A stretch of DNA of 64,000 bases from Actinophytocola gossypii (GTDB lineage Bacteria > Actinomycetota > Actinomycetes > Mycobacteriales > Pseudonocardiaceae): NCBI RefSeq assembly GCF_025165815.1, contig NZ_JAFFZE010000011.1:1-64000 (forward strand), read 5' to 3'. Under the pieces are notes generated by a model. That model saw nothing but the letters and a program-made list of their open reading frames with translations. It did not search any database and was not told where the DNA came from. Positions 27,029 to 36,012 of this stretch are shown here, one piece after another. A program made the translations under genes and the position numbers. Within the stretch, counting starts at the first letter, position 1, and each line of letters starts with the position of its first letter.

Positions 27029-28980
27029 TAGGCCCCTCCGTCGCTGCCCGGCTTGACGTGTTCGTCGTAGAAGTCGGTGAGCGAGCCGCCGCCGCTGCTG
27101 GTCAGGTCGACGCGCATGAGCACGCCGAGCAGCGGGGCGTCGTCGACCTGGAAGAGCAGCACACCGGCGCCGCCCGCCTCGTACGCGGTGTAGGTGCCGT
27201 TGAGCCCGTTGCCGTCCCAGTCGCCCTTCGTCGGGTCGGTGCCCATGCCGAGGTTCTCGAACTGCTGGTTGAACGTGTCGACGTAGGTCTTGGCGTTGTC
27301 CACGCCCGACCGCTCGCTGCCGTCGGCGTTCTCCGAGGAGCCGAAGTGCATGTACATGACCGTGTAGTCGTCCTGCATGGTGCAGGAGGCCACGGTCGCG
27401 CCGGGGGTCTCGAGGTTCCCCCCGCCCATCGGGTTGGTCGCGCCCTCCTGGCAGTCGTTGTGCTCCGGCACGGAACCGGCGAGGTCGCGCATGCACGGGC
27501 TGAAGCCCTGGTCGTCTGGTTTGCGGTCGGAGCAGGCGCCGGCCGCGGTGTCGCCCTCGCCCTCGCCGCCGCCGGAGGTGGCGATGAGGATGCTGACCAC
27601 CGCGACCACGACGACCGCGACCACCGCGGTGGCGATGTACCAGGGCTTGTTGTTCGACCCCGTCGCGGCGGGCTGCGGGGGCGGCGGGCCGAAGGCGGGG
27701 GTCGGCCCGGTCGGCGGGCGGGGCGGCAGCTGTTGGGGACCGGACGGCGGACCGGTCGGCACGCGCTGGGGGCCGCTGGCCGGGAACGGGTTCTGTGCCG
27801 GGGTGGCGCCGGTGGGTGGCGCGGCGAACGCGGCCGGCGGGGGGACGACCTTGGCGGTGCGCTGGACGTCCTCGATGGTGTTGCTGATGTCGCTGGTGCG
27901 CATGGTGGCGCCGTCGCGGGGCACGTGGTGGGCGCCGAGGGCGACGGCGGTCTCCGGCTGGTCGAGCGAGGTGGGCACGACCTTGAGCTGCTCGGCGATG
28001 AGGGTGGCGATCAGCGGGATCCGGCTGGAGCCGCCGACCAGGTAGATGCCGACGAGCCGGTCGGCGGTCATGCCGGTGGAGCGGATGGTGCCGGCGAGGA
28101 GTTCGACGCTGCGCAGCAGACCGGGGCGGATCAGCGCCTCCAGCTCGACCCGGGTGACCAGCACGTCGTCGAACGGTTCCGGCAGCGGCACCTCGGTCTG
28201 CGGGTGCCGGGACAGCGACTCCTTGGCGGCCTTGACGTCCTCGCGCAGCGCCCGCTGGGCACGGCGGTCGGCGGTGGACACCGGGCGCAGGAGGCTCTGC
28301 CAGCGGCCCGGTTCGCGGTGCGAGACCTGGCGGCCGACGTGTTCGAGCAGGGCCTGGTCGACGTCGAGGCCGCCGAGGTCGGGCAGACCCGCCTCCGCGA
28401 GGACGACGAAGCCCTTCTGGGTGGCGCCGACGATGGCGACGTCGAACGTGCCGGCGCCGAGGTCGTAGACGGCGAGCGCCTGGTTGGGCGCGAGGGTCTG
28501 GCCGGGGAAGGAGGCGAAGTGCGCGGCGGCCGCGACCGGTTCGGGGACGAGCACCAGGTTGGCGCCCATGCCGGCCTGGCGGGCGGCGGACAGCAGCACG
28601 TTGCGCCGGACCGGGCCCCACTGGGCGGGGTGGGTCAGCCGCACCTCGTCCGGCTTGCCGCCGCCGAGCTGGCGGGAGGTCTCGTCGGCGACGCGGCGGA
28701 GCACGCCGGCGAGCGCGTCGGTGACCGGCACGACCTGGTCACCGAGCAGCAGGGTGCCCTCGTCGACGCGCCGTTTCGGGTTGGGCTCGAACCGGGCCGG
28801 GTCGAGTCGGGCGCGCCGTTCGGCGTCCCGGCCGACGACCAGGTTCCCGTCCTCGGCGGCGAACACCGCGGACGGCATCATCGACGCTCCGTCCACGTCG
28901 ACCACCCGCGGGGGCCGGCCGTAGGCGGCCAGCACGGCGACCGTGTTGGAGGTGCCGAGGTCCACCGACAGGACGTTCAC
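27028..28980 (-). CDS. Membrane-anchored Hsp70-like ATPase with cysteine-rich ectodomain (copy 1)
   Basis: This 650-aa protein has the Hsp70 ATPase domain (1-355), a Pro/Gly-rich linker (about 375-445), a membrane helix (about 447-468) and an ectodomain (469-650) with C483, C496, C510 and C533, enough for two disulfides. The second phosphate loop reads DLGAGTFD where DnaK has DLGGGTFD. Catalytic residues otherwise look intact. The GTG at 28980 follows GGGGAGAG. It is first in a two- or three-gene operon with copy 2 and the VOC gene. The architecture recalls other actinobacterial Hsp70-family membrane proteins of unknown role; topology (N-in, C-out) is predicted from the TM and basic residues. 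Confidence 0.87.
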   Translation of the reverse strand: MNVLSVDLGTSNTVAVLAAYGRPPRVVDVDGASMMPSAVFAAEDGNLVVGRDAERRARLDPARFEPNPKRRVDEGTLLLGDQVVPVTDALAGVLRRVADETSRQLGGGKPDEVRLTHPAQWGPVRRNVLLSAARQAGMGANLVLVPEPVAAAAHFASFPGQTLAPNQALAVYDLGAGTFDVAIVGATQKGFVVLAEAGLPDLGGLDVDQALLEHVGRQVSHREPGRWQSLLRPVSTADRRAQRALREDVKAAKESLSRHPQTEVPLPEPFDDVLVTRVELEALIRPGLLRSVELLAGTIRSTGMTADRLVGIYLVGGSSRIPLIATLIAEQLKVVPTSLDQPETAVALGAHHVPRDGATMRTSDISNTIEDVQRTAKVVPPPAAFAAPPTGATPAQNPFPASGPQRVPTGPPSGPQQLPPRPPTGPTPAFGPPPPQPAATGSNNKPWYIATAVVAVVVVAVVSILIATSGGGEGEGDTAAGACSDRKPDDQGFSPCMRDLAGSVPEHNDCQEGATNPMGGGNLETPGATVASCTMQDDYTVMYMHFGSSENADGSERSGVDNAKTYVDTFNQQFENLGMGTDPTKGDWDGNGLNGTYTAYEAGGAGVLLFQVDDAPLLGVLMRVDLTSSGGGSLTDFYDEHVKPGSDGGA

Positions 28981-29139
28981 GTCTCTCCCCTCGTCCCCGT
29001 CATGTGGGGAAGATGCTGCCATGCGGGGCCGAAGCGGTGGGACGGGTCCCGCACATCCGTCACTGTGTCGCGGATGCGCTACGAAACGTGACGAGGTGCT
29101 GTTCGGGAAACTGTCGGTGGGTGGGGTCATGATGGTCTG

Positions 29140-32100
29140 GTGAGTTCCTCCGACGACGTGCTCGAGCTGTTCTCGCCGGCGACCAGGCAGTGGTTCACCG
29201 GCGCGTTCGCCGCGCCGACCGGTGCGCAGGCCGGTGCGTGGCGGGCGGCCGCGGCGGGTGAGCACGCGTTGGTGGTGGCGCCGACGGGGTCGGGCAAGAC
29301 GCTGGCGGCGTTCCTGTGGGCGCTCGACCGGCTGGCGTCGAGCCCCCGGCCGGCCGAGCGGACGCGGCGGTGCCGGGTGCTGTACGTGTCGCCGCTGAAG
29401 GCGTTGGCGGTGGACGTGCAGCGGAACCTGCGGGCGCCGCTGGCCGGCATCGGGCAGGCGATGCACCGTCTCGGGCTCGGCGAGCCGGGGATCACGGTGG
29501 GCATGCGCACCGGGGACACGCCGGCCGAGGAGCGGCGCGCGTTCGCCCGCACGCCGCCGGACGTGCTGGTGACCACACCGGAGTCGCTGTTCCTGCTGCT
29601 CACGTCCGCGGCGCGGGAGTCGCTGCGCGGCGTGGAGACGGTGATCGTGGACGAGGTGCACGCGGTGGTCGGCACCAAGCGCGGGGCGCACCTGGCGTTG
29701 TCGCTGGAGCGGCTCGACGAGCTGCTGCCGGCGCCGGCGCAGCGGATCGGGCTGTCCGCGACGGTGCGGCCGATCGACGAGGTGAGCTCGTTCCTGGCCG
29801 GGCCCCGGCCGGTCACGGTGGTGGCGCCGTCGATCGGCAAGACGATCGAGATGCGGGTGGTGGTGCCGGTCGAGGACATGACCGAGCTGGACACCCGGCC
29901 ACCGCCGGACGGGCCCCGCACACCGGACCCGGATCTCGACCCGGACGATCCGGAGCCGCCGCGCCGGCCGTCGATCTGGCCGGCGGTCGAGGAGCGGGTG
30001 CTGCAGCTGGTCCGCGAGCACCGGTCGACGATCGTGTTCACGAACTCGCGGCGGCAGGCGGAGCGGCTGACGTCGCGGCTGAACGAGCTGGCCAGTGAGC
30101 AGACCACCGAGCGTGCGGTGTACCCGGCCGACGTGGGGCGGTTCCCGGCGGAGGCGATCGCGGAGTCGGGCTGGGCGGCGGGGGTGGCGAACCCGACGGT
30201 GGCCAGGGCGCATCACGGCTCGATGTCGCGGGAGCAGCGGACCTCGGTGGAGGAGGACCTCAAGTCGGGGCGCCTGCCGTGCGTGGTGGCCACGTCGTCG
30301 TTGGAGCTGGGCATCGACATGGGCGCGGTCGACCTGGTGGTGCAGATCGAGGCGCCGCCTTCGGTGGCGTCCGGCATGCAGCGGATCGGCCGGGCGGGGC
30401 ACCAGGTGGGGGCGGTGTCGCGCGGGGTGATGTTCCCGAAGTTCCGCGGTGACCTGGTGTCGTGCGCGGTGGTGGCGGAGCGGATGGCCGAGGGCGCCAT
30501 CGAGTCGATGCGGTACCCGCGCAACCCGCTGGACGTGCTGGCCCAGCAGGTGGTGGCGATGGTGGCGCTGGAGCCGTGGCCGGTCGAGGAGCTGGCGGCG
30601 GTGGTGCGCCGGGCGGCGCCGTTCGCGGGGCTGCCGGACAACGCGCTGCACTCGGTGCTGGACATGCTGGCCGGGCGGTACCCGAGCGAGGAGTTCGGCG
30701 AGCTGCGGCCGAGGATCACCTGGGACCGGATCAACGGGGAGCTGCGCGGTCGGCCGGGGGCGCAGCGGTTGGCGGTCACCTCGGGCGGCACCATCCCCGA
30801 CCGTGGCCTGTTCACCGTGATGACGCCGCCGGGCGAGAGCGGGCCCGGTTCGCGGGTGGGCGAGCTGGACGAGGAGATGGTGTACGAGTCGCGGGTGGGC
30901 GACACGTTCCTGCTCGGCACGTCGGCGTGGCGGATCGAGGACATCACCCACGACCGGGTGATCGCGGTGCCGGCGCCGGGCGAGCCGGCGCGGATGCCGT
31001 TCTGGAAGGGCGACTCGCCGGGGCGGCCGCTGGAGCTGGGGCGCGCGCTGGGGCGGTTCCTGCGCGAGGTGTCCGGCATGGCCGAGCCGGCGGCGCGGGC
31101 GCGGGCCGGCGACGCGGGGCTGGACCCGCTGGCGGCGAACAACCTGATCGCGTACCTGGCGGAGCAGAAGGCGGCCACCCGGCACGTGCCGGACGACCGC
31201 ACGGTGCTGGTGGAGCGGTTCCGCGACGAGCTTGGCGACTGGCGGCTGGTGGTGCACTCGCCGTTCGGGGCGCAGGTCAACGCGCCGTGGGCGCTGGCGA
31301 TCGGCGCGCGGCTGCGGGAGCGGCGCGGGGTCGAGGGCCGGGTGGCCCACTCCGACGACGGCATCGTGATCCAGCTGGCGGACACGGTCGACGACGAGGG
31401 CCGCGAGGTGGTGGCGAACGCGGAGGACGTGCTGCTCGACCCGGAGGAGGTGGAGCAGATCGTGGTCGCGGAGGTGGGCGGCTCGGCGCTGTTCGCCTCG
31501 CGGTTCCGGGAGTGCGCGGCGCGCTCGCTGCTGCTCCCCCGGCGTGATCCTCGCCGGCGGACCCCGCTGTGGCGGCAGCGGCAGCGGTCGGCGCAGCTGC
31601 TGTCGGTGGCGGCGAAGTACGAGCGGTTCCCGGTGGTGCTGGAGGCCATGCGGGAGTGCCTGCGGGACGTGTACGACGTGGACGGCCTGCGGGAGCTGAT
31701 GGCCGACGTGCGGGCGCGGCGGGTGCGGGTGGTGGAGGTGGAGACGCCGTCGGCGTCGCCGTTCGCGCGGAGCCTGCTGTTCGGGTACGCGGGCATGTTC
31801 CTCTACGACGCCGACCAGCCGCTGGCGGAGCGGCGGGCGGCGGCGTTGTCGCTGGACAGCTCGCTGCTCGCGGAGCTGCTGGGCTCGGAGGCGATCCGGG
31901 AGCTGCTGGACGTCGAGGTGCTGGCCGAGGTGGAGCGGTCGCTGCAGCGGCTGGAGCCGGAGCGGGCGGCCCGGCACGCCGAGGACGCGGCCGACCTGCT
32001 GCGGTTCCTGGGTGACCTGTCGGCGGCGGAGGCGCGGGCGCGGGGGGTGCGGCCGGAGTGGCTGGCGGAGCTGGAGCGGCAGCGGCGGATCATCCGGGTG

Positions 32101-33768
32101 CGGATCGCCGGCGAGGAGCGGTTCGCGATCGTCGAGGACGCCGGGCGGCTGCGGGACGCGCTGGGCACGGCGCTGCCGGTCGGGGTGCCGGAGGCGTTCA
32201 CCGAGCCGGTCGCCGACCCGCTGGGTGACCTGCTGTCCCGGTACGCGCGGACGCACGGGCCGTTCCCGGCCACGGTGGCGGCGGAGCGGTTCGGGCTGGG
32301 GGTCGCGGTGGTCACCGGCGTGCTGGAGCGGATGGTCGGCACCGGCCGGATGGTGCGCGGGGAGCTGCGGCCGGGCGGGACGCACATGGAGTACTGCGAC
32401 GCCGACGTGCTGCGGCGGCTGCGGCGGGCGTCGCTGGCCCGGCTGCGAGCCGAGGTGGAGCCGGTGGAGCCGGCGGCGTTGGGCCGGTTCCTGCCGGTGT
32501 GGCACGGGGTGGGCAAGCGGTTGCGGGCGGCGCCGAGCGCCGAGGACGTGCTGTCGGTGGTGGAGCAGCTGGCGGGGGCGCCGCTGCCGGCGAGCGCGCT
32601 GGAGTCGCTGGTCCTGCCGTCGCGGCTGCCCGGGTACACCCCGGCGCTGCTGGACGAGCTGACCACGGCCGGCGAGGTCACCTGGTGCGGCACGGGTGCG
32701 CTCGCGGGCGGCGACGGCTGGGTCGCGGTGGCCCCGACGGACGTCGCCGACCTGCTGCTGCCGGACGTGGAGGAGGCGGTGCCGGACACGCCGCTGCACA
32801 CGGCGGTGCTGGCGGCGATGGACGGAGGCGCGTTGTTCTTCCGGCAGCTCGCCGAGCGGGTGGGCGCGGCGCTGGTGGACGGCGGCGCGGAGGTCCCGGC
32901 GGACGCGGAGGTCGTCGCGGCGTTGTGGGACCTGGTGTGGGCGGGACTGGTCACCAACGACACGATCGCGCCGCTGCGTGCGCTGGTGGCCGGGCGCGGG
33001 GCGGCGCACAAGCCGCGCGCGTCCGCGCCGCGTGGGCGGTACGCGCGGCTGCGCGGGGCCCGGCCGGCGATGCCGAGCCGGACCGGACCGCCGACGGCGG
33101 CGGGGCGGTGGTCGCTGGTCACGCCGCGCGAGCTGGATCCGACGCGGCGCGCGCACGCCCGCGCGGAGTCGTTCCTGGAGCGGCACGGGGTGCTGACCAG
33201 GGGTGCGCTGGACACCGAGCGGGTGTCGGGCGGGTTCAGCGGGGTGTACAAGGTGCTGCGCGCGATGGAGGAGTCGGGGCAGATCGTGCGCGGTTACGTG
33301 GTGGAGGGGCTCGGCGCGGCGCAGTTCGCGGCCCGGGGGGCGGTGGACCGGCTGCGTGCGCTGTCCCGGTCCGACGGCACGCCCGCGCCGGGTGCGGACC
33401 TGGTGGCCAGGGTGCTGGCGGCGGCCGATCCGGCGCAGCCGTACGGGGCGGCGTTGCCGTGGCCGGACCCGGTCGGGGACGGGAAGCACCGGCCGGGGCG
33501 CAAGGCCGGGGCGCTCGCCGTGCTGGTCGACGGGGAGCCCGCGCTGTACGTGGAGCGCGGCGGGCGGTCGCTGCTGTCGTTCACCGAGGACGACGCGGCG
33601 TTGCGGGCGGCGGCCGAGGCGCTGTCCAGGGCGGTGCGCGAGGGCTGGCTCGGGCAGTTGGCGGTGCGGAAGGCGGACGGCGAGGTCGCGTTGACCTCGA
33701 ACCTGTCCGCCATCCTGCGCGACGCCGGCTTCCGCGCAACGCCCAACGGGCTACGCCTGCGCGCCTGA
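29140..33768 (+). CDS. lhr: Large helicase-related protein, Lhr-type ATP-dependent helicase
   Basis: This 1542-aa superfamily 2 helicase has motif I APTGSGKT, motif II DEVH, motif III SAT, and motif VI QRIGRAGHQ in the first 550 residues, followed by the long winged-helix and Lhr-specific C-terminal domains with a DUF1998-free end, the usual Lhr length. Lhr is a 3'-5' helicase linked to DNA repair and induced by DNA damage in mycobacteria. The GTG at 29140 is preceded by a weak GGTGGGG. I see no LexA box upstream. Its 3' end overlaps the convergent regulator gene by 18 bp. Confidence 0.93.
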   Translation: MSSSDDVLELFSPATRQWFTGAFAAPTGAQAGAWRAAAAGEHALVVAPTGSGKTLAAFLWALDRLASSPRPAERTRRCRVLYVSPLKALAVDVQRNLRAPLAGIGQAMHRLGLGEPGITVGMRTGDTPAEERRAFARTPPDVLVTTPESLFLLLTSAARESLRGVETVIVDEVHAVVGTKRGAHLALSLERLDELLPAPAQRIGLSATVRPIDEVSSFLAGPRPVTVVAPSIGKTIEMRVVVPVEDMTELDTRPPPDGPRTPDPDLDPDDPEPPRRPSIWPAVEERVLQLVREHRSTIVFTNSRRQAERLTSRLNELASEQTTERAVYPADVGRFPAEAIAESGWAAGVANPTVARAHHGSMSREQRTSVEEDLKSGRLPCVVATSSLELGIDMGAVDLVVQIEAPPSVASGMQRIGRAGHQVGAVSRGVMFPKFRGDLVSCAVVAERMAEGAIESMRYPRNPLDVLAQQVVAMVALEPWPVEELAAVVRRAAPFAGLPDNALHSVLDMLAGRYPSEEFGELRPRITWDRINGELRGRPGAQRLAVTSGGTIPDRGLFTVMTPPGESGPGSRVGELDEEMVYESRVGDTFLLGTSAWRIEDITHDRVIAVPAPGEPARMPFWKGDSPGRPLELGRALGRFLREVSGMAEPAARARAGDAGLDPLAANNLIAYLAEQKAATRHVPDDRTVLVERFRDELGDWRLVVHSPFGAQVNAPWALAIGARLRERRGVEGRVAHSDDGIVIQLADTVDDEGREVVANAEDVLLDPEEVEQIVVAEVGGSALFASRFRECAARSLLLPRRDPRRRTPLWRQRQRSAQLLSVAAKYERFPVVLEAMRECLRDVYDVDGLRELMADVRARRVRVVEVETPSASPFARSLLFGYAGMFLYDADQPLAERRAAALSLDSSLLAELLGSEAIRELLDVEVLAEVERSLQRLEPERAARHAEDAADLLRFLGDLSAAEARARGVRPEWLAELERQRRIIRVRIAGEERFAIVEDAGRLRDALGTALPVGVPEAFTEPVADPLGDLLSRYARTHGPFPATVAAERFGLGVAVVTGVLERMVGTGRMVRGELRPGGTHMEYCDADVLRRLRRASLARLRAEVEPVEPAALGRFLPVWHGVGKRLRAAPSAEDVLSVVEQLAGAPLPASALESLVLPSRLPGYTPALLDELTTAGEVTWCGTGALAGGDGWVAVAPTDVADLLLPDVEEAVPDTPLHTAVLAAMDGGALFFRQLAERVGAALVDGGAEVPADAEVVAALWDLVWAGLVTNDTIAPLRALVAGRGAAHKPRASAPRGRYARLRGARPAMPSRTGPPTAAGRWSLVTPRELDPTRRAHARAESFLERHGVLTRGALDTERVSGGFSGVYKVLRAMEESGQIVRGYVVEGLGAAQFAARGAVDRLRALSRSDGTPAPGADLVARVLAAADPAQPYGAALPWPDPVGDGKHRPGRKAGALAVLVDGEPALYVERGGRSLLSFTEDDAALRAAAEALSRAVREGWLGQLAVRKADGEVALTSNLSAILRDAGFRATPNGLRLRA

Positions 33769-34122
33769 ACCGTTCTCCAGCGCGGCGAGGCGGAGTTCGA
33801 GTTGGTCGACGCGGCTGCGCAGCAGGGTCACCTGGGCTTCGAGGCCGAGTTCGCGTTCGGCGCGGCGCTGGATCCGGGGTGAGCGGGCGGCCCGTTCGAC
33901 CACGGCGTCGAGCGGCACCAGGCGCTGTGGTCCGTTGGGGCCGTCGACCAGGCGGGAGCGGATCTCGCCGGTGCGGTACCAGGAGCGCAGGGCGGAGCGG
34001 GAGACCCCGGTCTCCTGCTCGGCCCTGGCGAGGGTGACCCAGGGGGTGTCGGCCAGCTGCGCGAACAGCTCCAGCTCGTCCTGCCAGCGGGCGACGCGGT
34101 CGTCCCAGTCCGAGGTCGTCAC
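33751..34122 (-). CDS. MerR/BldC-like DNA-binding protein
   Basis: This 123-aa protein has an acidic N-terminus, a MerR-type winged helix (about 29-75: WVTLARAEQETGVSRSALRSWYRTGEIRSRLV) and a C-terminal coiled coil (LEAQVTLLRSRVDQLELRLAALEN) for dimerisation. No effector domain is present. It is divergent from the Clp N-domain gene with 61 bp between starts, so it may regulate that gene and itself. The GTG at 34122 begins V-TTSDWDD. Confidence 0.75.
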   Translation of the reverse strand: MTTSDWDDRVARWQDELELFAQLADTPWVTLARAEQETGVSRSALRSWYRTGEIRSRLVDGPNGPQRLVPLDAVVERAARSPRIQRRAERELGLEAQVTLLRSRVDQLELRLAALENGSGAQA

Positions 34123-34132
34123 CTGGATACCC

Positions 34133-34154
34133 TATCACTGACATGGTATTGACA
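34133..34154. promoter_or_regulatory. Direct repeat and -35-like element in the divergent promoter
   Basis: TGACA occurs twice, at 34139-34143 and 34150-34154, exactly 11 bp apart and each within a TAT...TGACA context. The second copy is part of a consensus -35 hexamer TTGACA (34149-34154) facing the Clp N-domain gene. BldC-type proteins bind direct repeats, so this is a plausible operator for the neighbouring regulator. Confidence 0.4.
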
Positions 34155-34183
34155 GGCTTTGTGCGCAGGTCGAGCATGAGTAC

Positions 34184-35167
34184 ATGTTCGAGCGCCTCAC
34201 CGAGGACAGCCGCAACGTCGTCGTCCAGGCCCAGCAGGAAGCCCGCGGCCTGCGGCACAACCGGATCGGCACCGAGCACCTGCTGCTCGGTCTGCTCGCC
34301 GTGCCCACCGGGATCGGCGCGCACGCGCTGCGACAGCTCGGCATCAGCGCCGAGCAGGTGCGGGCGGACATCGAGGAGGTCGTCGGCACCGGCGCGGAGG
34401 ACCCGTCGGGACGCGCGCCGTTCACCCCGCGAGCGAAGAAGGTGCTAGAGCTGTCGTTGCGGGAGGCGTTGCAGCTCCACCACAACTACATCGGCACCGA
34501 GCACATCCTGCTGGCCCTGGAACGCGAGGGCGGCGGCCTCGCGGCGAAGGTGCTCGCCAGGCACGTGCCGGACCTGGGCGAGATCCGGCGGACGGTGAAG
34601 GCGATGCTGGCCGGCCAGTCGACGCAGGGCGCCGCGCGGCCGACGCGCACCACGGCGGCGGACGAGGTGGTCGCGGCGGCGGAGGCGCTGGCCGGCGACG
34701 CACCGATGGGCAGCCACCACCTCCTGGAGGCGTTGATCCGGGCCGAGGGCAGCATGGCCGCCACCGTGCTCGCCCAGCTCGGCGTCAACCCGGAAGCCGT
34801 CGCCAGCAAGGTGGACGCGATGGACTCCGACGCCACCACCGACGCCACGCCGGAGGAGACCGCCGCGCGCAAGATGGAGCTCCGGGTCGAGGGCGACGAG
34901 GTCCACCTGGTCTTCCGCGACCAGGCGACGCTGGCGCTCGCGCGGACGGTGCAGGAGCTGACCACGGCGCCGATCCGCGCCACCGGCCCGCTGGCCGGCC
35001 GGTTCGTGCCCCTGTGGACCCAGACGAACGAGGCCCTGCTGACCCTCGTCCAGTCGCTGCGGCCCGAGGCGGAGGCCGAGACCCGCGACGTCAGCAGGGC
35101 GACCATGCTGGTCCGCCGCGTGCTGCACGACCGGCTGCGCCGCCACAACCCCCCGGCCGAGGACTGA
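34184..35167 (+). CDS. Stand-alone Clp N-terminal domain protein
   Basis: This 327-aa protein has two Clp-N repeats (about 1-75 and 77-150; MFERLTEDSRNVVVQAQQEARGL... and FTPRAKKVLELSLREALQL...), then a partial third region (about 158-210), but no AAA+ domain. It starts like ClpC. The C-terminal 100 residues are of unknown fold. Such proteins may bind adaptors or substrates of ClpC without unfolding them, acting as decoy or chaperone; this is inference. The ATG at 34184 has only a weak upstream AGGTCGAG. Confidence 0.8.
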   Translation: MFERLTEDSRNVVVQAQQEARGLRHNRIGTEHLLLGLLAVPTGIGAHALRQLGISAEQVRADIEEVVGTGAEDPSGRAPFTPRAKKVLELSLREALQLHHNYIGTEHILLALEREGGGLAAKVLARHVPDLGEIRRTVKAMLAGQSTQGAARPTRTTAADEVVAAAEALAGDAPMGSHHLLEALIRAEGSMAATVLAQLGVNPEAVASKVDAMDSDATTDATPEETAARKMELRVEGDEVHLVFRDQATLALARTVQELTTAPIRATGPLAGRFVPLWTQTNEALLTLVQSLRPEAEAETRDVSRATMLVRRVLHDRLRRHNPPAED

Positions 35168-35171
35168 GCCG

Positions 35172-35525
35172 GTGACTGAGCCGGCGGAGACCGTGCTGTC
35201 CACCTGCGCGGAGGACATCCGCCCGCTGGCCCGCACGGTGTTCGACCGCCTGCACGCCGCACTGCCCGAGGCGGTGGTCACCGCCGACGCCGACAGCATC
35301 GGGCTCGGCACCGGTCCGGGCTATCGGCACCTGGTGTTCACCGTGCTCCCGCACAGCCGCCACGTGACGATCGGCTTCGCGCGCGGCGTGGACCTCCCCG
35401 ACCCGGCCGGCGTGCTGGCCGGATCGGGGAAGATCCACCGCCACGTCAAGATCCACGACGAGGCGGACCTGGACCGCCCGGAACTGACGGCCCTGGTCGC
35501 CGCCGCCGTCGCGAGGATCGGCTGA
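35172..35525 (+). CDS. DUF5655/DUF1801-like protein
   Basis: This 117-aa protein contains the pattern GYRHLVFTVLPHSRHVTIGF followed by LPDPAGVLAGSGKIHRHVKI, typical of the small DUF5655/DUF1801-like (YdhG) fold. It starts at GTG 35172, four bases after the stop of the Clp N-domain gene, so the two are probably co-transcribed. Function is unknown. Confidence 0.75.
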   Translation: MTEPAETVLSTCAEDIRPLARTVFDRLHAALPEAVVTADADSIGLGTGPGYRHLVFTVLPHSRHVTIGFARGVDLPDPAGVLAGSGKIHRHVKIHDEADLDRPELTALVAAAVARIG

Positions 35526-35528
35526 CGC

Positions 35529-35969
35529 TCAGGCCGTGCGGTGGTACCGGGCCGTGCCCTGCTGCACGTCGGTGCCCGCGAGCCGGAAGCCGGCCTTCTC
35601 CAGCACCCGCACCGAGGCGAGGTCGGCCGGCTCCACGGTGGCGGAGACCGAGGACACACCGGGTGCGGTGAGGGCGAACGCGGTCAGCGCGCGGGTGGCC
35701 TCGGTGGCGTGACCACGTCCCCACCGGGAGAGCACGACGCGGTACCCGAGTTCGAGGGCGCCGTCGGTCGGCGGCCAGAACAGGCCGATCGACCCGACCA
35801 CGAGGCCGGTGGCCCGTTCGACGAGCTGCCGGTGGCCGAACTCCCCGAGCCAGGCCGGGTGCTCGGCGAACAGGCCGGCGACGACCTGGTCGCCGTCGGA
35901 CCCCGGACCGCGCTTCAGCGTCGCGCGGACCGGGAGAGGGCAGGCTGAGGAACGGCCGCTGGCAGCCAT
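35529..35969 (-). CDS. GNAT family N-acetyltransferase, short N-terminus
   Basis: This 146-aa protein shows the RimJ-like GNAT core: GSIGLFWPP, ELGYRVVLSRWGRGHATEATRAL (acetyl-CoA loop R/Q-x-x-G-x-G/A) and VRVLEKAGFRLAG. The first 40 residues lack the usual RPW-type substrate strand, so the gene may be trimmed at the 5' end. The ATG at 35969 has GGGAGG at 9 nt; another ATG at 35975 is too close to it. It lies 43 bp after the esterase gene on the same strand. Confidence 0.7.
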   Translation of the reverse strand: MAASGRSSACPLPVRATLKRGPGSDGDQVVAGLFAEHPAWLGEFGHRQLVERATGLVVGSIGLFWPPTDGALELGYRVVLSRWGRGHATEATRALTAFALTAPGVSSVSATVEPADLASVRVLEKAGFRLAGTDVQQGTARYHRTA

Positions 35970-36012
35970 GGTCATCAACCTCCCTGGTCGCTCGAAGATC
36001 AGGTTAACCCGT

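Noticed and set aside
27028-33489. A 2153-codon minus-strand frame that extends the first Hsp70-like gene far upstream
   Set aside because: The extension is antisense to lhr and is low-complexity Pro/Arg/His; the conserved Hsp70 start is at 28980.
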